Part shown: piece after piece, positions 22,796 through 31,706 of the stretch
Numbering within the stretch: the stretch's first letter is position 1
Layout of the letters: the number at the start of each line of letters is the position of its first letter
From: Betaproteobacteria bacterium
GTDB taxonomy: Bacteria > Pseudomonadota > Gammaproteobacteria > Burkholderiales > JACQAP01
Length of the DNA: 64,000 bases
Assembly (NCBI GenBank): GCA_016194905.1
Contig: JACQAP010000021.1
Coordinates: 1-64,000 of the forward strand
Direction of reading: 5' to 3'
Notes under the pieces: generated by a model
What the model was told of the DNA's origin: nothing
The model's input: the letters and a program-made list of their open reading frames with translations, nothing else
The model's database searches: none
Translations under genes and position numbers: made by a program

Positions 22796-23490
22796 ACTTT
22801 GTTCCCTACCATGCCTTCCGCGACTGCGAAGTGTTGGAGGAAACGATCCAGAATCTACGCGCCAACGGCGCCATTCCCGGCAACGTATGCGCTAGTTACG
22901 ATACATATCATTTTTCATTGCTACACAAACTTCGCTCGGCGAAATATCACGCAGACACTCTCCGCGAGTACCTCGAGACGCAAGCCACTGCAACGCACCA
23001 AGTGAGTCCCTTTGACCTAATCTACCGTGTCAATTTTCACTTCGATGGATTTGGGTACTGCATTGGAAGCGCCCTAGATATTTTTTCCCGGGAAATCCTA
23101 ACTTATTTCGGTATACCGCTACCCCAGCTTGTCTATTTCGATACTGCGGAGAACCAGCTACTAGCTCAGCGAGCCGGCGATCCGGTTATTGCGCTGATTC
23201 AATCGCCAGCATGGCGACAAGAGTTTTCGGATTACCGCAATACGGCGACACACGAAAGCGTCGTTGGAACGGAGTACCAAATTGCGGTAAGCGTAGTCGG
23301 GTCTACGGAGAAAAAGCGCTTGGTATTTCCTCTCCCGGACGATCCTCGAGTCTTACCTCGCACCTATCGCCGTAACCCTGACATAGTCGAGTATTGCCGA
23401 TTGACAATGTTCCGTGTCTTATCAATTTTCAATCAAACATACGCGCACGTTAACGGGCGCATTCAAAATGCTGGTACGTTGCCAATCTAG
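22792..23490 (+). CDS. hypothetical protein, possibly HEPN-like, partner of the preceding gene
   Basis: The 232 residues are helical with a conserved-looking HTYHFSLLHKLRSAKYH-type segment (about 42-58) and IYRVNFHFDGFGYCIGSALD (about 76-96). FSDYRNTATHESVV (about 146) holds an Arg-x5-His spacing (RNTATHE), reminiscent of the R-x4-6-H motif of HEPN domains. That resemblance is weak and is inference. No signal peptide. The ATGA overlap with the zinc-ribbon protein shows coupled translation. Codon use and AT content set the pair apart from the rest of the window. Confidence 0.55.
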   Translation: MNFVPYHAFRDCEVLEETIQNLRANGAIPGNVCASYDTYHFSLLHKLRSAKYHADTLREYLETQATATHQVSPFDLIYRVNFHFDGFGYCIGSALDIFSREILTYFGIPLPQLVYFDTAENQLLAQRAGDPVIALIQSPAWRQEFSDYRNTATHESVVGTEYQIAVSVVGSTEKKRLVFPLPDDPRVLPRTYRRNPDIVEYCRLTMFRVLSIFNQTYAHVNGRIQNAGTLPI

Positions 23491-23502
23491 TGCCGCGATC
23501 CG

Positions 23503-23645
23503 GGTCGGACCACGGCAACGCATTGATCGAAAGAGAAGAGGGCCAAAAAAAGTGCTGCTTATAGCGCTTAGAGGCGCGTTTTTGGCAGGCAAAAGGGCGC
23601 TTTAAAGATCGCGGTGCTCAGCTCAATCTGCCCCCGTTTGTTCCG
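23503..23645 (+). repeat. ~143 bp direct repeat, left copy (flanks the cupin gene)
   Basis: The copy runs from GGTCGGACCACGGCAACGCA to about GTTCCGG and is very similar to 24207-24351 in the same orientation (shared blocks ACGCATTGATCGAA, GCGCTTAGAGGCGCGTTTTT, GGCAGGCAAAA, GCTCAATCTG). No coding frame is conserved between the copies. It may be the flank of a duplication or a transposed segment. Confidence 0.6.
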
Positions 23646-23724
23646 GGCCTTCGATCTCAGCGCGAAAGCGATTCCAGCGCCACTTTGGCCGCCCGCTGGA
23701 TGTGACGAAGCGATGCCCCGTAGT
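23643..23724 (-). pseudogene. duplicated 3' fragment of the GntR-family regulator gene
   Basis: About 82 bp are nearly identical to 38946-39028, the last ~23 codons and stop of the FadR-type regulator gene at 38960-39628 (shared blocks GCGATTCCAGCGCCACTTTG and GCTGGATGTGACGAAGCGAT). The similarity ends abruptly at CGTAG. It is too short to encode anything and marks a past duplication linking the two loci 15 kb apart. Confidence 0.75.
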
Positions 23725-23798
23725 GTAGGCTGATCCTGGTCGGACCACCGCGACTTGGTGGTGCTGACGTTTGACTAACAAAAAAGGAAGATTTATCG

Positions 23799-24161
23799 AT
23801 GAAGCAAGCGCTCGCGATTGCAAGTTTTCTGTTGGTATCTGGTGGTTCAAGCTACGCTGCAGATCCCCTGGTTACCGACGCCGACAAGTACAAACTCCGG
23901 ATCGAGAACGAACGGGTGCGCGTTCTCGAGTACCACGACAAGCCCGGTGAGAAGACCAATACGCACGAGCACCCGGATTTTGTGCTCTATGCGCTGAGCG
24001 CCTTCAAGCGCAAGCTGACTTTCCCCGATGGAAAGACGGTAAATCGCGAGTTCAAGGCCGGCGACGTGATATTCATGAAGGGACAAACCCACATCGGCGA
24101 AAACATCGGTGATACGGATACCGATGTAGTGATCGTCGAATTGAAGCAGCCGGCGAAGTAA
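23799..24161 (+). CDS. secreted cupin-domain protein
   Basis: The 120 residues begin with a signal peptide (cleavage about SYAADP, residue 21), followed by a single cupin barrel. Metal-ligand candidates are His in THEHPDFVLYAL (about 58-60) and His in GQTHIGENIG (about 97), with the Gly-rich turns FPDGK and KAGDVIF. It probably acts in the periplasm; substrate unknown. AAAAGGAAG precedes the ATG. It is bracketed by two copies of a 143 bp repeat and preceded by a stray regulator fragment, so the gene may have moved or been duplicated as a block. Confidence 0.72.
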   Translation: MKQALAIASFLLVSGGSSYAADPLVTDADKYKLRIENERVRVLEYHDKPGEKTNTHEHPDFVLYALSAFKRKLTFPDGKTVNREFKAGDVIFMKGQTHIGENIGDTDTDVVIVELKQPAK

Positions 24162-24206
24162 TGCACCGATGCCAGGATCAGAAAAAGGACTGATCCTGGT
24201 GATCCT

Positions 24207-24351
24207 GGTCGGACCACGGCAACGCATTGATCGAATGAGAAGAGGGTCAGAAAAAGTGCCGCTTCCAGCGCTTAGAGGCGCGTTTTTGGCAGGCAAAAAG
24301 ACCCTTTAAGGATCGCTCGTGCACAGCTCAATCTGACCCTATTCGTTCCCG
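24207..24351 (+). repeat. ~143 bp direct repeat, right copy
   Basis: Same orientation as the copy at 23503-23645, with scattered mismatches. Together they flank about 560 bp containing the cupin gene. The 140 bp from here to the stop of the DUF3047 gene at 24491 contain nothing I can identify. Confidence 0.6.
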
Positions 24352-24490
24352 GTCCGGTCGACCGCGTACCACGAACACGCGAAGTCGCCGTTGATCTTCT
24401 CGCAGAAGACCTCAGCGGGATTTCGCGTGTCCCCGGAGCAACTCCGTTGGCGCCGACGCGATTCGCGAAAGTGGGTCTCGCGAAAAACTT

Positions 24491-25714
24491 CTATCTACTT
24501 GTGGCAACATCCCACTGGGTTAGCGCTTCATTGTCAGCAAAAACGCGCGTCTCCTTTGCGCCATCCTTCAGGACGATTTCACCAAACTGACTCATGCCTT
24601 CGACTTGTTGGAACAGGCTCACGGCGATGAGCCAGACTTTGGTAATCCGCTTTGGCATCGTTCCTCCCACGGCCTTCTTGTAATTGTCGAAGACATTATA
24701 TTGTTCGCTGATCCACTTGCCCAGGTCCCCCGTCCCGGACCGGGCCACGATATGGGTTTCCCTGAAGTCCCATCCGGGAAGCGGACAGCGAAAGCTCTGG
24801 CCGACCGGCAGGTCGTGGCTCCAGATGAACGTGATGTCCTGTCCGTTGTCGAACTCGACCGCGATACTCATGTAGTCATGAGTCGGTAGCGAGTTCTCAG
24901 ATACCGATGCCGGAATCTTGTCCACTTTCCACTTCCACGCAAGCGTAGTAGTTGGCGTCAGCGCGACGGATACGTCGGTTTTCACGATCGCGACATCGTT
25001 CTTCATATGCAGATCGATTGCCCGTTTCGGCGCGTCATCGCCGGCCGGTTCGGCCACTTCCCCGAAAATCTGCGACGGACCCAGCTCCCAGGTGTAATAC
25101 CAACCGGCAGGAAGTTTTCTCTCTGGCGTGATCTGGCGTTTGATTTCCGCCGTTGCCCACTGTGCGGTGGCGTCCTTGTCCGCAATTCGTTGTAATTGCT
25201 CCGGCACATTGGCGTCTCGACTCCAGAGCAGTATGGCAACGCTCGCTCCGCCGCCGCTGTCGGGGTTGACGGGTGCAGGCTCTCCAGCGTATCGGCCCGA
25301 AGTATCGAGCCATCGTTGGCCAGGATAAGTCTTCAACTGAAGCGTGCCGGTCTCCTTCGCGACAAATGTGTTGGTTTCCGTCCCTCTGAAGAGAGGTCCA
25401 CGCTCGCCCACTCTGGCCCACACTGCTATCTGGGATTCAAACGAGAGGTTGTAGGCGCGCGACAGCCACATCTTCCCGTTGAGGATCATCGTGACTTTGT
25501 CTCCGGGCTTGAGCGCAAGACCGGTATCCAGCCACGGCCCTATATCACTGCTCAGATACAGGACTTTCAACCCCGCAATCTCCTTCCCCGCCAGTGGCGC
25601 AACGCTCGCCCTGATCTGTTGATCGAATTGCTGGTGAGGTAGCTCGGATGCAAATGAAACAGAGGGCGCTGCAGAGGCAAGCAAAAGCATGGCGGTCAAG
25701 ACCATCGATTTCAT
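24491..25714 (-). CDS. secreted DUF3047-family protein
   Basis: ATG 25714 follows a GGAGGAA site and starts a 407-residue protein with a signal peptide (cleavage about SFASEL, residue 23). The N-terminal half (about 50-200) has a jelly-roll-like pattern (PGDKVTMILNGKMWLSRAYNLSF, FVAKETGTLQLKTYPGQ). The C-terminal half (about 225-390) matches DUF3047: LAWKWKVDKIPASV, THDYMSIAVEFDNGQDITFIW, SFRCPLPGWDFRETHIVARSG. Function unknown. Paralogues lie at 31831-33030 (full length, no signal peptide) and 36921-37562 (truncated), both next to PQQ dehydrogenases. It stands downstream of the second two-component system on the same strand. Confidence 0.8.
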   Translation of the reverse strand: MKSMVLTAMLLLASAAPSVSFASELPHQQFDQQIRASVAPLAGKEIAGLKVLYLSSDIGPWLDTGLALKPGDKVTMILNGKMWLSRAYNLSFESQIAVWARVGERGPLFRGTETNTFVAKETGTLQLKTYPGQRWLDTSGRYAGEPAPVNPDSGGGASVAILLWSRDANVPEQLQRIADKDATAQWATAEIKRQITPERKLPAGWYYTWELGPSQIFGEVAEPAGDDAPKRAIDLHMKNDVAIVKTDVSVALTPTTTLAWKWKVDKIPASVSENSLPTHDYMSIAVEFDNGQDITFIWSHDLPVGQSFRCPLPGWDFRETHIVARSGTGDLGKWISEQYNVFDNYKKAVGGTMPKRITKVWLIAVSLFQQVEGMSQFGEIVLKDGAKETRVFADNEALTQWDVATSR

Positions 25715-26033
25715 AACTATGTTCCTCCGAAATATTGACGATGTGTGCGTCGCGCTTGAGCTCGAACCCGGTTTGGTTCGGCTGGCGCGTGCGTGCAATC
25801 AGTCACGCGAATCGATAATCGCCGACCGATGTACCGCTGCAAAGAGAGAAAGGCCGTGCCGGGATGTAACCTGGGCGTTACAGGGAAAATTGCCTGACTG
25901 GACTGCTCCCGATCAGCAGGGACAGGTCACCTGTGCATTACCGGCAGCGCTGGCTTGGTATGGGATTTCCCGTTCCCGATCTTCCGTGCGAATTCAATCA
26001 GGAATGTCCTGATCAGGATGGCGGGGTTGCGGT
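25715..26033 (-). other. 319 bp gap with weak GGGAA-type palindromes
   Basis: This is the upstream region of the DUF3047 gene. It contains GGGAAAATTGCC at 25883-25894 and GGGATTTCCCGTTCCC at 25962-25977. Both resemble the operator found at the four shared-type promoters, but the 22 and 58 bp spacings are not met. It probably contains the promoter for 24491-25714. No gene seen. Confidence 0.35.
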
Positions 26034-26699
26034 TCAGGCGTGCTTCGTAAGCTCCAGCAGATCGACGACGTTCATGCGCAGCGCAAGCCGGACCAATTCA
26101 ATGTCGGTTGCGACGCCCAGCTTCTTCTTGATCTGGTAGTGGCAGTTGGACACGGTCTTCGGGCTGATGTGCAATGCGCGGGCAATTTCATCCGTGGCCT
26201 GCGCCTCCACCAGCATTCTCAAAATCTCGAACTCGCGCACGGTCAGCTCGGCCAGCGCCTCGTGCTCACCGCCCAGCTTGCTGAGCGCCAACGCCTGGGC
26301 GATGTCGGGGCTTAGCGCGTGCCGTCCGCGGTAAATATCGTAGACGGCGCGAATAAGCGTGTCCGGGTTACTGCTCTTGGTCACATATCCTTTGGCACCG
26401 GCTTGCGTCGCCTGAATGGCGAAGGTCGGGTTCTGGTGCATGCTGAACACCAGGATGCGGGCGCTCGGGAGACGTTTGCAGATGCGGACGATCGCTTCCA
26501 GTCCCCCTTGCCCCGGCATGGACAGATCCATGATGACGACGTCGGGCGAAGTTTCCTGGAAACGCGCGTAGGCCGCGTCGCCGTCCGCGGCCTCGGCCAC
26601 CACCTGCATACCCGGTTGCTTTTCGAGCAACGAGCGATAACCCTCCCGCACGATCGCGTGATCGTCTACAAGCAATATCCTGATCGACTGCGAGTTCAT
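26034..26699 (-). CDS. NarL/LuxR-family response regulator (second system)
   Basis: The 221 residues have the acidic pocket in ILLVDDHAIVREGYR, phospho-acceptor Asp in DVVIMDLSMPGQGG (about 57), FSMHQNP and the Lys in GAKGYVTKSSNPD (about 107). A LuxR-type DNA-binding domain follows (LTVREFEILRMLVEAQ; IARALHISPKTVSNC). Its ATG overlaps the end of the kinase gene (ATGA-like junction at 26696-26699). It is a close paralogue of the regulator at 9175-9864. Recognition-helix residues differ (SPKTVSNCHYQIKKKL versus SYKTVANYQSNIKHKL) but several contacts are conserved, so overlapping targets are possible. Confidence 0.9.
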   Translation of the reverse strand: MNSQSIRILLVDDHAIVREGYRSLLEKQPGMQVVAEAADGDAAYARFQETSPDVVIMDLSMPGQGGLEAIVRICKRLPSARILVFSMHQNPTFAIQATQAGAKGYVTKSSNPDTLIRAVYDIYRGRHALSPDIAQALALSKLGGEHEALAELTVREFEILRMLVEAQATDEIARALHISPKTVSNCHYQIKKKLGVATDIELVRLALRMNVVDLLELTKHA

Positions 26700-28073
26700 G
26701 TCCTCTCAGCCTCTCGTGTGACGGAAGTGACGGGGAGCAACGCGCGTACCGTCAGCCCGTTGGATTGGCGGGCTTGAAGCATCAACTGCCCGCCGAGTGC
26801 CGCGACGCGCTCGCGCATCCCGAGCAATCCCAGCTTCGGGCTAAGCGAGAGTCCCGCCGCATCGGCCACTCCGTTGTCCTCGACGAGAACATCGATGCTG
26901 CCTTCCGATCGCCCAGCGGGCGGCTCGCATCGTTCGAGCTTTACCCTGACCTTTGTCGCGCCGGCATGCTTCGACACATTCGTCAGACACTCTTGAACGA
27001 GCCGATAGACGGCGATCGTAATCGCTTCGGGGAGATCATCGAAGTTGCCCTTGACTTCCAGCTCGATCCGCGCACTGCCGCCTTTCCACTGAGCAACCAG
27101 GCCTTTGATGCTGTCGACGAGCCCCAGCTCCTCGATACCGACTGGGCGCAGCCGCAGAAGCATACTGCGCAGCACCTCCATCATATGTGCGCCGGTCCGC
27201 GCCAGCCTGTCTCCCTCACCGACGAGTTCGGGACAGCGCTGCTCGGCGGTCTGGATCAATCCAGAGGCGATCGCGTTGACGGCCGCGAGACACTGTCCGA
27301 ACTCGTCATGCAATTCGCGCGCGAGGAATCGCCGCTCCTCTTCCTGCAGGTTGACGAGCTTGCGCATCAGCTCGGTGCGCTCCAGGATAGTCTGCTCGAG
27401 ACTGCCGGCCAGCCGATTGAAGCCGGCACTCATCTTCTGCAACTCGATCAGCTCGAACTGCGGCAGACGAGCCGACAAGTCGCCGCGTTCCAGGCGTTCG
27501 ATGCCTAGGACAATTTCGCGCGTTGGTCGCAGGGCCCCTGGCCATCGCGAAATACACGAGCAGGCACAGCGCCAGGACCGTCATTGCCGTCAGTCCGAGC
27601 AAAGCACTTACATTTCGCCAGGCTTCGGCGATCTGGCCTTCGGCATCCGCCACGGCGCTGATCCTGCCGTAGGCCTTGTCGCGCCAGTAGAGATCCCGGA
27701 CGATTTCCTGCCCGGGATTGAAGCTCGCGCGATATGCCGCGGCGAACCAGGCCGGGACCCGTTGCGCCTTGTCCGAGCCCCTGCAGCTACTTTGCTTGAG
27801 TTCTCCCTCGGGACCAACGTATTTGATGCAAAAGCCGGCCAGCAGTCCCGACTCCAGGAGCGGATCGAGGTACGGAAAGCGATCGGGGCGGTCGAACCCG
27901 GCGGCGATCTTGGTGAGCTGTGCGTGAAGCTGCCTGGCGACCACGTCCAGGGTCCGGTTCGAGTTGCGCTGCGACTCGCGCTCCCCCGCCCACAGGACGT
28001 AACCGGTAGTCACGACCAGACACAGTGCGGCAATCAGCACGATTCGGGTCATCAGGTACGTCTTGAGGTTCAT
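26696..28073 (-). pseudogene. NarL-type sensor histidine kinase interrupted by one frameshift
   Basis: Two frames together make one kinase. The first (28073 to about 27530) has two membrane segments (residues 8-28 and about 165-185) flanking a periplasmic domain with SSCRGSDKAQRVPAW. The second (to 26696) has the HAMP tail SARLPQFELIELQKM, phospho-His in FLARELHDEFGQCLAAVN and ATP-binding motifs LVEDNGVADAAG and LGLLGMRERVAALGG. The join lies in the HAMP region. Removing one base from the GGG/CCCC run at 27532-27538 restores LRPTREIVLGIERLERGDLSARL. Either the kinase is broken or the run is misread. Downstream domains are intact and the regulator follows directly. Confidence 0.8.
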
Positions 28074-28170
28074 GGATCACCTTGCGAGCTGCCGGCAACC
28101 GGGCGCGCGGCTTCGTCGGGATCATTCTAAATGCCGCTCCGGGTTCCGGGTAAGCCGTCCCGGCTTTGCC

Positions 28171-28234
28171 GGGAAATTTGCCCGTCGTTTCCGGGCAAGG
28201 GTCGGGTGCAGCCCGCTTTCGCGCTACGTAGCAT
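28171..28234 (+). promoter_or_regulatory. shared-type promoter upstream of the CHRD/PQQ dehydrogenase unit
   Basis: GGGAAATTTGCCC starts at 28171, GGGCA at 28193 (22 bp on) and TAGCAT at 28229 (58 bp on). The CHRD gene starts 66 bp after the hexamer. The sequence between palindrome and half-site, GTCGTTTCC, is also found in the 31.7 kb copy. Because the kinase gene starts leftward at 28073, the palindrome could serve both directions. Confidence 0.65.
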
Positions 28235-28299
28235 CCCCTGGAAGACATGAGTTCATGTTCGTTCAACAAACCCGCTTTTATCAATCGATGGAGGAGCAT

Positions 28300-28737
28300 A
28301 TGAATTCAATTCTTCGAAAAGCAGGCATCGCATCCACTGGCGTCATCGTGATGGCGGGCGTGCTCGTTGCGGCAACCGGGATGGCGATAGCCGAGACGAC
28401 CCAAGTGACATTGAGCGGCGCCCAGGAAGTGCCGTCGGTGCAAACGTCCGCCTCGGGTAGCGGCAGCATCACGGTAGGCGAAGACAAGTCCGTGAGCGGC
28501 AGCGTAACCACGAAAGGCGTCAATGGCACGATGGCGCACATCCACGAGGCAGCGCCGGGACAGAACGGCGGAGTAGCAGTTCCCCTGATCAAAAAAGGCG
28601 ACAACGAGTGGGTCGTGCCGGCGGGCGCCAAACTTACCGACGACCAGTACAAGGCCTTCAAGGCGGGCAACCTCTACGTCAATGTCCACAGCGACGCGAA
28701 CAAGGGCGGGGAAATCCGCGGGCAATTGAAGCCATAA
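28300..28737 (+). CDS. secreted CHRD-domain protein
   Basis: ATG 28300 follows ATGGAGGAGC and starts a 145-residue protein. A signal peptide runs to about residue 30 (GMAIAETT), then one CHRD domain follows: QVTLSGAQEVPSVQTSASGSG, AHIHEAAPGQNGGVAVPL, LYVNVHSDANKGGEIRGQL. CHRD domains bind metal or act as extracellular structural modules; the His pair in AHIHEA and HSD could bind a divalent ion. It is the first gene after the shared-type promoter and is followed 80 bp later by a PQQ dehydrogenase, so it is probably co-expressed with it. Longer upstream frames lack translation signals. Confidence 0.85.
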   Translation: MNSILRKAGIASTGVIVMAGVLVAATGMAIAETTQVTLSGAQEVPSVQTSASGSGSITVGEDKSVSGSVTTKGVNGTMAHIHEAAPGQNGGVAVPLIKKGDNEWVVPAGAKLTDDQYKAFKAGNLYVNVHSDANKGGEIRGQLKP

Positions 28738-28817
28738 GACGGTCTTCAGTCGTGAAGACCCGTTCGGTTCATTTCTCGATTTCTTGTTTTCGATCCATTG
28801 ATGGAGCAGCAGAGCCC

Positions 28818-30632
28818 ATGGTTCCGGAATCTTTGCGTCTTCCGTTTCTCGTCCGCGGCTCGCGGTTATTCCGGATGCTCTGCCTGATCGTAGTCTTCGC
28901 AACGCCATCGGTGCTGCTGGCGGATACCGAGGAGAAGCTGCGCGGCGCGGCGGCGAACGATGCCGATTGGCTCACGTACGGTCACGGCTACGCGAACCAG
29001 CGCCACTCCGGATTGAAACAGATCCATCGGGGGAACGTGTCGCGGCTCGTTCCGAAGTGGATATACCAGACCGGCGTGGACGGCACGTTCCAGACCAGTC
29101 CGATCGTGCGCGATGGCGTGGTGTATCTGACGACACCGCGCAACCATATCGTGGCGCTGGATGGTGCCACCGGCGAGGTACGCTGGAAGTACACGCACAA
29201 GATGGAAACGGACAAGCTGTGCTGCGGGACGCACAACCGGGGCGTGGCGATCGGCTACGGACGAGTCTACGAGATCACCGCCGACGCGCGGCTGATCGCG
29301 GTGGATCGCGACACCGGCAAGCTGGTGTGGGACGTGCCGGTGCTCGACCCGGCGACGGGTTTGCCGGACGCGCCACAGCAAGTGCGCAACATGCGCAATC
29401 TTTCCAAAGATGAGATTTCCAAGTGGACGCGCCTCATGGGCAATATGGCGCCGTTGGTCTACGACGGATTGGTCATTGTCGGCACGACGGGCGCGGGATA
29501 CACGAGTTTTTTTGGGGACGAGGACGAAAAGGCGCTGGCGGCCATTGGCCGATCCGGTACGCGGGCCGGACTGCGCGCTTTTATCTCGGCCTATGAGGCG
29601 GACTCGGGCCGGCTTGCGTGGCGCTGGTATTCGACGAAGGATCACGGCTGGGAGGGCGAATTCGTAGCTAAGACATTGATGGGCGATGTGCTGAATCGTG
29701 ATCTGGCCGCCGAGCGGGCGAATACGGAGAAATTCCGCGACGCGTGGAAAAGTGGCGGTGGTTCGATCATTGCCTCGCCCGCGCTCGATCCGCAACTGGG
29801 GCTGCTTTACTTCGGCACGGGCAACGCGGCGCCTTACGCCGATCTGTACCGACCGGGCGACAATCTTTATACCGCGTCGCTGATCGCGCTGGACATCAGG
29901 ACCGGCGAGATGCGCTGGTGCCATCAAGTCACGCCGCACGACATCTGGGGCTACGATCTGGCCTCGTCGCCGATGCTGATTGACGTGCCGGTGAATGGAA
30001 AGATGGTACCTGGCATTGCCCAGGCGACCAAATCGGGGTGGATGTACTTTTTCAACCGGATCACCGGTGAGGTGATCCGCCGTTCGGAAGGTTTCGTGCC
30101 GCAGTCCAACCTGTTCCAGCGCGCGAAGGATGCCAAAGGTGTGATGGCGGTGCCCGGCGAAGCGGGTGGTGCGAACTGGCCGCCGATATCGTTCAGCCCC
30201 GAGACCGGGTGGGCGTATGTCGCGGGCAGCCATTTTCCGAGCCAGTTTACGCTGGAGCCCGACGCGAAGGGAAACCTGGTCAACGTGCTCAGTTTTCCGA
30301 AGGGCGTGGAAACCTACGGCACCGTGAGCGCAATCGATCCGGCAACAGGCAAGCTGGTGTGGCAGGACCGCATGAGCAAGCCCTTCACGGGCGGCATCAC
30401 GACCACTGCCGGCGGGCTGTTGTTCATGGGCGAAGCGGACGGATACTTCACGGCACGCGACTCCCGCACCGGCGAGCTGCTGTGGCGCTTCCAGACCGGA
30501 GCGGGCGTGAACGCGCCGCCGGTGGTCTACGAGGCCGGCGGCAAGGAGCACGTGGTCGTCGCCGCGGGCGGGAACAAACTGTTCAACCTGCCGGCGGGCA
30601 ACGCGGTGATCGGGTTCGGCTTATATGAATAA
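28818..30632 (+). CDS. PQQ-dependent dehydrogenase (quinoprotein, no haem domain)
   Basis: The 604 residues include an N-terminal signal segment (to about LLADTEE, residue 37) and an eight-bladed propeller with W-motifs (GEVRWKYTH, GKLVWDV, GELLWRF). Vicinal cysteines KLCCGTHNRG (about 135) form the typical disulphide; metal-ligand Asn is in YFGTGNAAPY, Lys in ATKSGWMYFF. At the active-site loop it reads PHDIWGYDLASSP, where most relatives have W-D-x: the usual catalytic Asp position is Gly while the +2 residue is Asp. It oxidises an alcohol, aldehyde or sugar in the periplasm, substrate unknown. The stop overlaps the binding-protein gene by 8 bp. Confidence 0.87.
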   Translation: MVPESLRLPFLVRGSRLFRMLCLIVVFATPSVLLADTEEKLRGAAANDADWLTYGHGYANQRHSGLKQIHRGNVSRLVPKWIYQTGVDGTFQTSPIVRDGVVYLTTPRNHIVALDGATGEVRWKYTHKMETDKLCCGTHNRGVAIGYGRVYEITADARLIAVDRDTGKLVWDVPVLDPATGLPDAPQQVRNMRNLSKDEISKWTRLMGNMAPLVYDGLVIVGTTGAGYTSFFGDEDEKALAAIGRSGTRAGLRAFISAYEADSGRLAWRWYSTKDHGWEGEFVAKTLMGDVLNRDLAAERANTEKFRDAWKSGGGSIIASPALDPQLGLLYFGTGNAAPYADLYRPGDNLYTASLIALDIRTGEMRWCHQVTPHDIWGYDLASSPMLIDVPVNGKMVPGIAQATKSGWMYFFNRITGEVIRRSEGFVPQSNLFQRAKDAKGVMAVPGEAGGANWPPISFSPETGWAYVAGSHFPSQFTLEPDAKGNLVNVLSFPKGVETYGTVSAIDPATGKLVWQDRMSKPFTGGITTTAGGLLFMGEADGYFTARDSRTGELLWRFQTGAGVNAPPVVYEAGGKEHVVVAAGGNKLFNLPAGNAVIGFGLYE

Positions 30633-31638
30633 GACGCCGCGCAAGAGCTCCCCCGGCAGGTTCGTCGGCGGACGTGTAGTCGGCATGGCGCTCGCCTGCA
30701 TGGTGGCATTCGCATCGATCCATTGCGACGCGCAGGAAAAGCCGATCGAGAAGCTCGATACGGAAATCGTCGTCGGTGGTCAACACGGGCAGGCGGCCGG
30801 CTTCAACCCGATGCACGATCGCTACTGGCTCGGCGGCTACAAGGAAAGCTTCACTTCGGAAATTCCGGAAGAACTCAGGAACGTAGATGCCCTGACGCGG
30901 GCCACGAAACTCAAGCGTCTCGTCGCCTGCGCCGACGCCTGGTTCTATCCGTTCTCGGAGCGGGTCGAGAACGGGGCCAGCGGCATCGACCTCGACATCG
31001 CCCGCGCCATCGCCTCGCGGCAGGGCTGGCGCGTGGAGGTCGTGTGGGCCAATACCGGATCGTTCGCCGGCATCGGGCGCGAGTTCCGCAGGGGCATCGA
31101 CAAGGGGTATTGCGACTTCTTCACCGGCCTGGTCATCACCGGGGACGACGACCAGGTCGAGAAGCACAAGCTGACGTTCACGCGCCCTTATCTCGGCCTC
31201 GGGTTCGTTCTCGTCGTGCAGGGCAACGCGGTGCACGTGAGGACGCTGGACGAAATCAAACGGCAGAAAATCAAGATCGGCGTGCTGATGTTCAGCCCGA
31301 TGGAGGAGTACATCCGGGTCAACGCCATAGACCACGAACTCTACTACCAGAACCAGCGGCTCATCGACGGCCTGGTCCAGGGAGAGGTGCAGGCGGCGAT
31401 ATTGTGGACAGGCGCCCTCGCCACCCTCAAGCGCGACTATCAGACGGAGTTCAACATGGTGCCCGGCTATGTTCCGGCGAAGGGACAGCGCTGGAACGGC
31501 GCGTGGGCGATCCAGAAGAAAGAGCCCGAACTCAAGCGCTTCCTGGATGAACAATTCGAAGCGCTGCTCAAGGACGGCGAGATGAAACGCATCGTCGAGC
31601 GTTACGGCATGCCGTTCTACCCGCCCTTTGATCAATAG
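30625..31638 (+). CDS. XoxJ/MxaJ-like periplasmic solute-binding protein (family 3)
   Basis: The 337 residues begin with a signal peptide (to about IHCDAQEK, residue 33). A family 3 binding fold follows: LVACADAWFYPFSE (about 98), GIDLDIARAIASRQGWRVEVVW, the KLTFTRPYLGLGFVLVV hinge region, and a C-terminal FEALLKDGEMKRIVERYGM. The start overlaps the PQQ dehydrogenase end, the same order as xoxF-xoxJ and mxaF-mxaJ, whose J proteins help mature or activate the dehydrogenase. A function in assembling the upstream enzyme is therefore likelier than amino acid transport. A fragment of a second copy is visible at 37569-37655. Confidence 0.8.
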   Translation: MNKTPRKSSPGRFVGGRVVGMALACMVAFASIHCDAQEKPIEKLDTEIVVGGQHGQAAGFNPMHDRYWLGGYKESFTSEIPEELRNVDALTRATKLKRLVACADAWFYPFSERVENGASGIDLDIARAIASRQGWRVEVVWANTGSFAGIGREFRRGIDKGYCDFFTGLVITGDDDQVEKHKLTFTRPYLGLGFVLVVQGNAVHVRTLDEIKRQKIKIGVLMFSPMEEYIRVNAIDHELYYQNQRLIDGLVQGEVQAAILWTGALATLKRDYQTEFNMVPGYVPAKGQRWNGAWAIQKKEPELKRFLDEQFEALLKDGEMKRIVERYGMPFYPPFDQ

Positions 31639-31706
31639 GCCGGTCGTCTTCCTCGGCAAGCCTCTTGACCATTTTCGTGGAGTGAGTGGTTTCCCCGAGG
31701 CATTCC

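Noticed and set aside
25715-26033. Fifth member of the shared promoter family upstream of the DUF3047 gene
   Set aside because: GGGAA-type palindromes are present, but neither the 22 bp half-site nor the 58 bp hexamer spacing is met on either strand.
28866-30551. 561-codon minus-strand frame opposite the PQQ dehydrogenase
   Set aside because: Shadow of the dehydrogenase; composition dominated by Arg and His with no domain.
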